Source: an uncultured Erysipelotrichaceae bacterium
Lineage (GTDB): Bacteria > Bacillota_I > Bacilli_A > Erysipelotrichales > Erysipelotrichaceae
NCBI GenBank assembly: GCA_934692455.1
Contig: CAKUTY010000027.1
Coordinates: 1 to 12,369 of the forward strand
Length of the DNA stretch: 12,369 nt
Direction of reading: 5' to 3'
Positions 6,064 through 12,369 of this stretch are shown piece after piece (positions within the stretch are counted from its first letter, which is position 1; the number at the start of each line of letters is the position of its first letter). Under the pieces are notes generated by a model, which saw nothing but the letters and a program-made list of their open reading frames with translations, made no database searches and was not told where the DNA came from. Both the position numbers and the translations under genes were made by a program.

Positions 6064-7590
6064 TTAACTCCAAGGAACCTGTGTACAATCCATTATCGTA
6101 CATGCATCAGTCAAACGCCCATCAACAATAAAGTGGAAGTGGGTATGAACACCAAACGCATAACCAGTAGAACCCATTACGCCAATTTGTTCACCTCTAC
6201 TTACAACCTGACCAGCACTAACTATAATCTTCGACATATGGCCATAATGTGTTTTATAACCGTTTTGATGGTCAATAACCACAAAGTTACCATCAATGCC
6301 ATTATAGCTAGCAGTTTCAACTATACCAGTATCAGCTGCATAAACATTACCATAACGCTCATACTGATTGACAAAGTCAGTGCCCATATGAGAACCAATA
6401 CCTGGAATATAGTAACAACCCCAACCACAAGTAATCTTAGGATTATCAACAGGCCATACATAGTTACCAGTACCAACATCAGCTTTTCTTGCTGTGCCAA
6501 CCTTAATAACACCCTGAATTGGCTGTCTAACCACATTACTAGACTTAACACTACCAGTTTGTAAGACACCATTTACCCAAGTCTCTTGATACAAGACATT
6601 CTTAAGACCATTGCTTTCTTCAGTCTCAATAATAGTAGTACCTGACTCAAGAGTTGCATCCTTAACATAAATAGGAGACTCAGGAGTAACTACCTCAGAA
6701 GCTAAACGATCCTTAAAAACCACCACATTAATAGGACTAGAAAAATATGTAACATTAATGTTCATACCAGGTGTCAATACCTGATCGGTTGAAAAAATAA
6801 TATCTCTATTAATAAGCATCAACTGCTTAGGAGACATATTCTTAAAACGATAACCAATACCACGAAGAGTATCACCCTCTTTGGTAATATAATATTGTTT
6901 TTCACTATTACGCCCATAACATAGGTAATCATATATTTCATCAAAAGTAGTAAAAATATTATCAGGAGCCATAAAAGAACTTGAATAAGTTATTGTCTCC
7001 TCAATCTTTACATTCATATCAACACTACCAAAATCAACAGGTTCGGCAATCGTCTCACCCTTGGCAATCTTTTGAAAAGTTTCATCACTCACAAAATTCT
7101 TCAAGAAAGTATCTCTAGCCTCATAAAACATTTCAAGATCACTTACATAAATAACATCATAAACACCTTCGCTAGTTGAAAATTCAATAGCTGTAGTCTT
7201 AACACCCAACAAATCATTATCAATTAGATAAGAAACAATCTCGTTATCTTTATTCTCATACTTGTTGAAGGTCTTTTCTTTGGTAAGCAACAAATCTTCA
7301 CTTAAACCCAAAGATGTATTAGGAAACTTATCAACATACTTTTGATATTCGTTGTTTATCTCACTATAAAAAGTATCAAGACTTGTAATAACCCCAACAA
7401 GTTTCCCTTGATAATATAAACAGTTATAAGTATTAACATCATTGCCTAAAACTGCATTTTGATTGACAAGCGACTCAATAGAAAAACTCTCACCCTCAAC
7501 CTTATTTTCATCCAATAAATAAGGAATCCCCATGACAATGGCAACACTTAAAACTATACTAACTATTACTCCAATAATATCTTTTTTCAT
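6064..7590 (-). CDS. Secreted M23 metallopeptidase with LysM and G5 domains (cell wall hydrolase)
   Basis: 508 residues. A signal-anchor lies at 5-23. An uncharacterised extracellular region follows (about 45-225) with two strand-rich segments of the 'dGklvGvv...' type. Then come a LysM peptidoglycan-binding domain (about 231-281, YYITKEGDTLRGIGYRF), a G5 domain (about 291-366) and a C-terminal M23 peptidase (about 378-492). The zinc ligands are H401 and D405 (HMGTD) and H484 (HTH, 482-484); H451 (YGHMS) and H482 are the expected catalytic histidines. M23 enzymes usually cut peptide crosslinks in peptidoglycan. Four cysteines (388, 392, 497, 502) flank the catalytic core, which is uncommon for an exported Bacillota enzyme. 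The ATG overlaps the dnaB stop by one base (TAATG), so it is probably translationally coupled. The cut bond cannot be told from sequence alone. Confidence 0.94.
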   Translation of the reverse strand: MKKDIIGVIVSIVLSVAIVMGIPYLLDENKVEGESFSIESLVNQNAVLGNDVNTYNCLYYQGKLVGVITSLDTFYSEINNEYQKYVDKFPNTSLGLSEDLLLTKEKTFNKYENKDNEIVSYLIDNDLLGVKTTAIEFSTSEGVYDVIYVSDLEMFYEARDTFLKNFVSDETFQKIAKGETIAEPVDFGSVDMNVKIEETITYSSSFMAPDNIFTTFDEIYDYLCYGRNSEKQYYITKEGDTLRGIGYRFKNMSPKQLMLINRDIIFSTDQVLTPGMNINVTYFSSPINVVVFKDRLASEVVTPESPIYVKDATLESGTTIIETEESNGLKNVLYQETWVNGVLQTGSVKSSNVVRQPIQGVIKVGTARKADVGTGNYVWPVDNPKITCGWGCYYIPGIGSHMGTDFVNQYERYGNVYAADTGIVETASYNGIDGNFVVIDHQNGYKTHYGHMSKIIVSAGQVVSRGEQIGVMGSTGYAFGVHTHFHFIVDGRLTDACTIMDCTQVPWS

Positions 7591-8927
7591 TACTCTTCAC
7601 TATTTGAAATAGAATAGAACGCATTAATATCCTTCTCAAAAGCCAACTTAACAGTACCAATAGGGCCATTACGATGCTTAGCCACAATTAGTTCAACATC
7701 CTCACGCTTTTCATTACGTTCTTCATCCTTTTTATAATAATCCTCACGATAAATGAACATAACCATATCAGCATCCTGCTCAATCGCACCAGATTCTCTT
7801 AAATCCGACAACATTGGTCGCTTATCATTTCTTGATTCAACCGAACGTGACAACTGTGACAAGGCAATAATTGGCACATCTAATTCACGAGCCATAGCCT
7901 TAATCTTACGTGAAATATCAGACACTTCCTGTTGTCTTGACTCAGACTTAGTATTTGATTGGATTAACTGAATATAGTCGATAATAATCAAATATAAACC
8001 ATAATCCTCTTTAAGCTTACGGCACTTCGCATTCATATCAGAAATCTTAATACCAGGAGTATCATCAAAGAAAATCTTTTGACGTTTTAATTCCTGTTCT
8101 GCTTCTTTAATCTTAATCCACTCAGCCTCATTCAATTGACCTTTTCTAATCTTTTGGCCATCAACCTTAGCCTTAGCAGACAACATACGATTAGCCAACT
8201 GTTCACATGGCATTTCAAGCGAAAATATAGCACAAGCACCACTTGAAACCATAGCTGAATTTAGCGCAATATTTAAAGCCAAAGCAGATTTACCCATACT
8301 TGGACGAGCCGCTAAGATAATCATGTCACTCTTTTGAAGACCTGCTGTCATTGAATCTAATTGAGAAAAGCGAGTCTTAACACCAGTTATAGTAGAACCA
8401 GCCTTCTCTATTGCCTCAATTTTTTTAACCGCAGCCTCAAAAACCTCACTACCAGGCTTAAATTCAGAATCCGTTCTACTTCTTGTAATATCTAAAATCT
8501 TCTTCTCAGCATTCTCTAAAACCGTATCAATGCTAGCTTGACCATCATAACCATCACTAGCAATCTCCTCACCGGCCTTAATAATACGTCTTGCTAGTGA
8601 CTTATTCTTAATAATACGAATATATTCCTTAGTATTAGTACGATCAATTGTTGAATCAGTCAAACTCAATAAATAATCAAGACCGCCAATCGTATCAAGA
8701 TAGTTATAGTCTCTTAACTTATTACCCAAAGAAATAGTATCGATAGTCTCCCTATTTTCAAACATACTTGAACAAATATTATAAATGCGACGATGCTTAT
8801 CCAAGTAAAAATCATCACTTGTTACATCAGCCTCAATACATTCTCTAATTGTATTTTTGAAAACTAATATATTACCTAGAAGTGATTGTTCTGCTTCAAG
8901 ACTATAGGGAATTGTTTTTTGACTCAT
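7590..8927 (-). CDS. dnaB: Replicative DNA helicase DnaB (DnaC in Bacillus naming)
   Basis: 445 residues, normal for the family. The hexameric helicase unwinds DNA at the replication fork and contacts primase. The N-terminal domain (about 5-105) opens with the typical 'P-x-S-x-EAEQSLLG' pattern, followed by a linker and the RecA-like ATPase domain (about 180-440). Walker A is ARPSMGKS (207-214). The Walker B-type segment IIIDYIQL (314-321) has D317. ALSQLSR (355-361) and KHRNGP (417-422, arginine-finger region) are also present. A TTG at 8939 could extend the frame by four residues, but GAGG at 8934-8937 is 6 bases from the ATG at 8927 and homologues start here. One base separates it from the rplI stop, and it overlaps the M23 gene by one base. 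rplI-dnaB is a standard Bacilli pair. Confidence 0.98.
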   Translation of the reverse strand: MSQKTIPYSLEAEQSLLGNILVFKNTIRECIEADVTSDDFYLDKHRRIYNICSSMFENRETIDTISLGNKLRDYNYLDTIGGLDYLLSLTDSTIDRTNTKEYIRIIKNKSLARRIIKAGEEIASDGYDGQASIDTVLENAEKKILDITRSRTDSEFKPGSEVFEAAVKKIEAIEKAGSTITGVKTRFSQLDSMTAGLQKSDMIILAARPSMGKSALALNIALNSAMVSSGACAIFSLEMPCEQLANRMLSAKAKVDGQKIRKGQLNEAEWIKIKEAEQELKRQKIFFDDTPGIKISDMNAKCRKLKEDYGLYLIIIDYIQLIQSNTKSESRQQEVSDISRKIKAMARELDVPIIALSQLSRSVESRNDKRPMLSDLRESGAIEQDADMVMFIYREDYYKKDEERNEKREDVELIVAKHRNGPIGTVKLAFEKDINAFYSISNSEE

Positions 8928-8928
8928 C

Positions 8929-9369
8929 TTATTCCTCAACTAACTTAACTCTAATTGTACCTACTACACCCTTATATAATTCAACCTTAACATGTGAAAA
9001 ACCTAGGGTCTTAACTGGATCCTTGTCAATAAACTTACGCTTATCTACTTCAATACCATGCTTCTTTAATTCATCGCAAATTTCCTTAGTAGAAACAGAA
9101 CCAGAAACATGACCATTATTAGCCTTAACTTTGAAATCAAATTCCATCGCCTCAAGTTTTTCCTTTAAAGCTAAAGCTGCTTGTCTATTAGCCTCATCTT
9201 CCTTAGCCTTTTCTTCATTTTGTTTAGCTAAAACCTTATTAGCACCCTCACTAGCAACAACAGCCAAACCTCTAGCAATCAAGAAATTTCTTGCATAACC
9301 ATCAGAAACTTCCTTAACTTCACCCTTCTTACCAACTTTTTTTACATCACTCAATAGAATTACTTTCAT
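8929..9369 (-). CDS. rplI: 50S ribosomal protein L9
   Basis: 146 residues, the usual L9 length. The N-terminal domain (1-52, MKVILLSDVKKVGKKGEV then DGYARNFL) binds 23S rRNA. A long charged connecting helix (about 42-75) leads to the C-terminal domain, which includes the GSVS segment near 90-93 and ends in Val-Glu-Glu. L9 sits at the base of the L1 stalk and helps restrain mRNA slippage. The frame could begin at a GTG at 9381, but homologues start at this MKV and a GGAAG (9373-9377) lies just upstream with a short 3-base spacer. The start overlaps the end of gdpP by 23 bases, implying coupled translation. Confidence 0.97.
   Translation of the reverse strand: MKVILLSDVKKVGKKGEVKEVSDGYARNFLIARGLAVVASEGANKVLAKQNEEKAKEDEANRQAALALKEKLEAMEFDFKVKANNGHVSGSVSTKEICDELKKHGIEVDKRKFIDKDPVKTLGFSHVKVELYKGVVGTIRVKLVEE
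8932..8937 (-). promoter_or_regulatory. Ribosome binding site deciding the dnaB start
   Basis: GAGGAA on the minus strand. GAGG ends 6 bases before the ATG at 8927 and lies across the end of rplI, so it favours the ATG over the in-frame TTG at 8939. Confidence 0.7.
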
Positions 9370-11317
9370 CTTCTTCCACACTTTCTAAATATTCATCTAT
9401 ACATTTTACCAAATTAGCATACATATCACTTAATGAACCATCCCTAACCTGCATACCAGCAGCTGTCAAATGGCCACCACCACCCATCTTCTCTAAGATA
9501 AGTTGTACATTGATATTACCATCACTTCTAGCTGAAATTGCCACCTCATCTTTATTAATCTTGCATAAGACAAAGGCCGCATTAATTTCCTTAATCTCAA
9601 CCATTCTATCAACTGCTTGAGAAGCAATAGAACGAGGATATATATCATTATCACCCATATAAGCAATCATAATATTGTCATGATACTTCTTGCCATTGGC
9701 GATAATTTCATATCTCTTCTTAGACATATCATAAGGCTCCTCAATCAAGATTTCACACTCATTTGAATTAGCACCCAATTGTTTAATAGTCTTTGCAACA
9801 TCAAAAGTTCTTGAATCACTACGATTTCTAAAATGATTAGTATCAATCAACAAACCAATATATAAGATGTTAGCCTCTTCCTTTGAAATATCTAAGTTTC
9901 TAGAGAAATACGGCAACATTTCAACACTCATCTCAACCGTAGAACTAGCACCAGCCTCAATGTATATAAACAAGGCATCAACATCCAAATCAGCACTACG
10001 ACGATGATGGTCAATTATCACATTCTTCTTAGATTCCTTTAAAATATTAGGGCTATTACATAAAGACAAAGAATGATGATCAACCATGATAACCAAAGTC
10101 TCTTCATCCATTAAAGACAAACCCTCTGACTCAGAAATGAAGTTATGACGTGAATTTAATAAGTTGCTATACTTATCCATAACATCCTTAATCATCGTCT
10201 CCACACCACCTGTTCTTGTGACTACATAAACCTTCTTCCCTAAAGTGGAAACAATATAACTCATAGTCAAAGCAGCACCGATACAGTCTGCATCAGCATC
10301 CTTATGTCCTACGATAATAACATTACTAGCACCATTAATTAGATTTCTAACCGTATTGGCAACGACTCTTACCTTAACTCTACTAGCTCTTTCCTTAGCT
10401 TCTGAAGAACCACCATAGAAATTAGCTTCCTTACCAATCTCTCTTGAAACAACCTGGTCACCACCTCTTGTTTGAGCAATTTCCATCAAACTTGTTGCTT
10501 CTTTATCTAATTCAATCAAATCATAACTGCCATAGGCAAAAGACATTGATAAAGTAACATCCACACCACCATTCTTAGATTCTCTTCTAACGGTATTCAA
10601 AATAGAAAAACGATCGTCTAACAATCTTTTATAAATAGAATTATTTAAAATCAGCAACAAACGATTATTTCTTAAAGTCTTATAAACAATGCCATACTTC
10701 CTAAAGTATTCAACAACAGCTACTTTAATATTGGTATTAATAAAAGAAATATCATTTTCATTCAAAGTTAATTCATCATAGTTATCAAAATTCACAATAC
10801 CCAAAACATAGGCATTATTATTAACATCATTCTCTAAATCATACTCTCTAGAAATATCATTGAAGAATAAGACATAGGCATCATCTTTCTTACTTACTTC
10901 ATACTTATCATCATTAATCACAACAATTGTCTTGGCTATCTTACCGCTTAATAAGTCTCTAAGTTCAGGCAACCAAACAAGAATCTTATCACCAACATGA
11001 TTAATGTCTTTTTCATTGAACAATGAAGATAACCATGTTATTTCATAATCCTCATTATAAACAAGAATGCCAATACGACTTAGTTTTAAAGCCTCTGTCA
11101 TTGAAGAAGAAAGATTAGTCTCAATATCGCCGGTGATTTGGCGATGATTAATTGAAAAATAATAGTATGTCGCAATCGTTACAGCTAAAGAAAATAGAAC
11201 GATTGAAACAGCCAAAACGTTAAGCTTTTGGTAAATAAAATAATTAACAACAAGCGTTAATAATAATAATAAATAAACTACAGTAACAGTAATAATAAAT
11301 TTTCTATTCTTTTTCAT
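9347..11317 (-). CDS. gdpP: Cyclic-di-AMP phosphodiesterase GdpP (YybT family, DHH-DHHA1)
   Basis: 656 residues, full length for GdpP. Two N-terminal membrane helices (about 7-28 and 33-54) anchor it. They are followed by a PAS-like region (about 65-135) and a degenerate GGDEF domain (about 165-295) whose signature has decayed, ending in TRGGDQ (283-288). The DHH phosphoesterase domain has GHKDADADCIG (337-347, with H338, D342 and D344), MVDHHS (411-416) and IIDHHRR (434-440). The DHHA1 domain has GGGGH (612-616). GdpP hydrolyses the second messenger c-di-AMP to pApA, which affects potassium and osmotic balance and beta-lactam tolerance. The start overlaps yybS by 14 bases and the TGA stop lies inside rplI by 23 bases, an arrangement typical of Bacilli. 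All catalytic motifs are intact, so it is expected to be active. Confidence 0.97.
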   Translation of the reverse strand: MKKNRKFIITVTVVYLLLLLTLVVNYFIYQKLNVLAVSIVLFSLAVTIATYYYFSINHRQITGDIETNLSSSMTEALKLSRIGILVYNEDYEITWLSSLFNEKDINHVGDKILVWLPELRDLLSGKIAKTIVVINDDKYEVSKKDDAYVLFFNDISREYDLENDVNNNAYVLGIVNFDNYDELTLNENDISFINTNIKVAVVEYFRKYGIVYKTLRNNRLLLILNNSIYKRLLDDRFSILNTVRRESKNGGVDVTLSMSFAYGSYDLIELDKEATSLMEIAQTRGGDQVVSREIGKEANFYGGSSEAKERASRVKVRVVANTVRNLINGASNVIIVGHKDADADCIGAALTMSYIVSTLGKKVYVVTRTGGVETMIKDVMDKYSNLLNSRHNFISESEGLSLMDEETLVIMVDHHSLSLCNSPNILKESKKNVIIDHHRRSADLDVDALFIYIEAGASSTVEMSVEMLPYFSRNLDISKEEANILYIGLLIDTNHFRNRSDSRTFDVAKTIKQLGANSNECEILIEEPYDMSKKRYEIIANGKKYHDNIMIAYMGDNDIYPRSIASQAVDRMVEIKEINAAFVLCKINKDEVAISARSDGNINVQLILEKMGGGGHLTAAGMQVRDGSLSDMYANLVKCIDEYLESVEEDESNSIE

Positions 11318-12242
11318 TCTCTAATTTTCTTCTAAGTGGTCCGCTTCCATACAAGAAACCAACTACTAATAATATGATATACGAAAATGGCATCAAAATA
11401 AAAATACCTAGAAGTAGTAAAAAGATATTTACCCTACCGCCCTTCTTTTTTAAATAAATAATCATAAACAAATAGCCATAATAAAATAAAATCAAAGAAG
11501 AGAACACACCAAGGCACATCAAGCTATATTTAACAAACTCACTCTTCATTAAAATAGGTACATTCATAAACATTAAAGAAGAAGTAAAAAGAAGTAAAAC
11601 ATAAGCTAACCATTCGGGCATCCTGATGTCCAATGCACTATTGTAGCCAATATTCTTAATCTTCATTCTCTTTAAGACAAAAACAGTCATAAAACTAATC
11701 AAGTATCCTTCTAAAACACCAGTCAACATTGTAGAGAAAATAAAGACAACAAGAAGGAAAGTACCTAAATTACCAACAACTGCATTCATTGCCCCACTAA
11801 CTCCAGCCACATTAGACATCTCATTGAAAGTCGCTTCCATTGCCTTTAATTGACTGTCAACGCTAACCCCCAATAAAGGTGACACCAAGAAAGTAATCAA
11901 AAGTTCTGATAAGACAAAAACCGCAATTGAAATTAACATCACTCTTCTACGATCATAGTCTTTTCTAATAGCCGCTGATATACATAAACCTGTAATGATT
12001 GAAGCAGGCAAATACATATAAGTATATAAAGAACCAAATAGTATAGATAAAGCTACAACACCAACACATAATACATAACCATCTTTCATTGAATACATGC
12101 AACAATAAACCGCAATAATCACTGGTATCAACAAAACAATAAAATAAGTAAAGACATAAGACAATTGCCTATCTATCAACATAAAAGCACCAATCAGTGC
12201 CAACAACATCGCTCCTGTAGTTAATTTTTTTGTTTTGTTCAT
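11304..12242 (-). CDS. yybS: DUF2232 (YybS-like) multi-pass membrane protein
   Basis: 312 residues, strongly hydrophobic, with about eight membrane segments (roughly 10-25, 28-50, 55-90 as one or two, 102-122, 157-190, 212-230, 238-265 and 273-302). A loop near 125-155 lacks hydrophobic character. The short charged C-terminal tail (RRKLENEKE) overlaps gdpP by 14 bases. Identification rests on its topology and its fixed place between rpsR and gdpP, which matches YybS/DUF2232 in Bacilli. The biochemical role of this family is not established. Linkage to gdpP hints at a function near c-di-AMP or the membrane, which is inference. The ATG at 12242 has a strong ribosome site. It ends in TAG. Confidence 0.88.
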   Translation of the reverse strand: MNKTKKLTTGAMLLALIGAFMLIDRQLSYVFTYFIVLLIPVIIAVYCCMYSMKDGYVLCVGVVALSILFGSLYTYMYLPASIITGLCISAAIRKDYDRRRVMLISIAVFVLSELLITFLVSPLLGVSVDSQLKAMEATFNEMSNVAGVSGAMNAVVGNLGTFLLVVFIFSTMLTGVLEGYLISFMTVFVLKRMKIKNIGYNSALDIRMPEWLAYVLLLFTSSLMFMNVPILMKSEFVKYSLMCLGVFSSLILFYYGYLFMIIYLKKKGGRVNIFLLLLGIFILMPFSYIILLVVGFLYGSGPLRRKLENEKE

Positions 12243-12250
12243 AAAATGAT

Positions 12251-12258
12251 CCCTCCTT
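12251..12258 (-). promoter_or_regulatory. Strong yybS ribosome binding site, complementary to the upstream hairpin arm
   Basis: AAGGAGGG on the minus strand, 8 bases before the ATG at 12242; it is the best Shine-Dalgarno in the window. Together with two preceding T bases it can pair with the 5' arm and loop of the adjacent hairpin (12279-12288) over 10 positions, including one G-U pair. Confidence 0.8.
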
Positions 12259-12261
12259 AAG

Positions 12262-12292
12262 AAAAATAGCCTCCCCTATTAAGGAAGGCTAT
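12262..12292 (-). terminator. Terminator-like hairpin between rpsR and yybS
   Basis: On the minus strand ATAGCCT (12286-12292) pairs with AGGCTAT (12266-12272). The stem extends inward by a G-U and two G-C pairs to about 10 bp with a 7-base loop, and is followed by TTTTT (12262-12266). This fits an intrinsic terminator after rpsR. The yybS ribosome site begins within a few bases of the T-tract, so yybS needs read-through or a promoter upstream of the hairpin. Confidence 0.75.
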
Positions 12293-12304
12293 CATTAATT
12301 TAAA

Positions 12305-12369
12305 TTAATCAACAATGTAAGGTAACAAAGCCATTTGACGTGCTCTCTTGATTGCAGTAGTCAACATTC
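12305..12369 (-). CDS. rpsR: 30S ribosomal protein S18, C-terminal end (5' part beyond the window)
   Basis: The last 21 codons and the TAA stop (12305-12307) are present; the rest of the gene lies beyond the right edge. The tail TTAIKRARQMALLPYIVD is characteristic of S18, which binds 16S rRNA together with S6 on the small-subunit platform. In Bacilli it normally ends the rpsF-ssb-rpsR operon, which would place ssb and rpsF beyond the edge. A terminator-like hairpin follows. Confidence 0.93.
   Translation of the reverse strand, partial: MLTTAIKRARQMALLPYIVD

Noticed and set aside
5974..6564. 196-codon plus-strand frame rich in Thr, Asn and Ile
   Set aside because: It is antisense to the M23 peptidase and the protease N-terminus, both of which have clear domains. 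Its composition is that of an AT-rich shadow.
6321..6572. 83-codon hydrophobic minus-strand frame
   Set aside because: It is an alternative frame inside the G5/M23 region of the peptidase gene, with no ribosome site of note.
8928..8939. TTG start extending DnaB by four residues
   Set aside because: The GAGG ribosome site is correctly spaced for the ATG at 8927 and would overlap the TTG codon.
9370..9381. GTG start extending L9 by four residues
   Set aside because: L9 proteins begin at the MKV that follows, and the extension has no homology support.
12293..12304. Promoter for yybS between rpsR and the hairpin
   Set aside because: The AT-rich bases offer -10-like strings, but I found no -35 at acceptable spacing.

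Overview
The window is AT-rich and reads as chromosome of a low-GC Gram-positive bacterium (Bacillota, class Bacilli, possibly an Erysipelotrichales-like or uncultured gut lineage; the finer placement is inference). Evidence for this is the Bacilli-type gene order rpsR - yybS (DUF2232) - gdpP - rplI - dnaB, an HPr with both His15 and Ser46, and an HtrA-like protease directly before rlmH. gdpP ends in TGA and tryptophans are TGG, so the standard bacterial code is used, not the Mycoplasma-type code in which TGA is Trp.

Every supported gene is on the minus strand, so transcription runs from high to low coordinates. In that order: the 3' end of rpsR (S18); a terminator-like hairpin; yybS (membrane protein); gdpP (c-di-AMP phosphodiesterase); rplI (L9); dnaB (replicative helicase); a secreted LysM-G5-M23 peptidase; a membrane-anchored PDZ serine protease; rlmH (23S rRNA methyltransferase). 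These genes overlap or are separated by one base from yybS to rlmH, so they look like one long operon. Next, ptsH (HPr) has its own promoter with a catabolite-repression-like palindrome inside it. A second terminator-like hairpin follows. Then come pgcA (phosphoglucomutase), trmR (tRNA wobble-uridine O-methyltransferase) and a large acidic repeat protein, again with almost no spacing.

The main unexplained element is the left 1.9 kb. It encodes at least 630 residues of a very Asp/Glu-rich protein on the minus strand, open at the window edge. It carries tandem 46-residue (138-bp) repeats arranged in an alternating pattern. A long open frame on the opposite strand here is only a Ser-rich shadow of its Glu/Asp codons. 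I do not recognise this protein.

Functionally the window joins translation (S18, L9, RlmH, TrmR), replication (DnaB), c-di-AMP turnover (GdpP), envelope maintenance (M23 peptidase, PDZ protease) and sugar flux (HPr, PgcA). Two junctions (rpsR/yybS and ptsH/pgcA) share a layout in which a hairpin with a short T-tract abuts the next gene's Shine-Dalgarno sequence, leaving no room for a promoter between them. This suggests read-through or attenuation control. No tRNA, CRISPR, insertion sequence or phage gene was seen.
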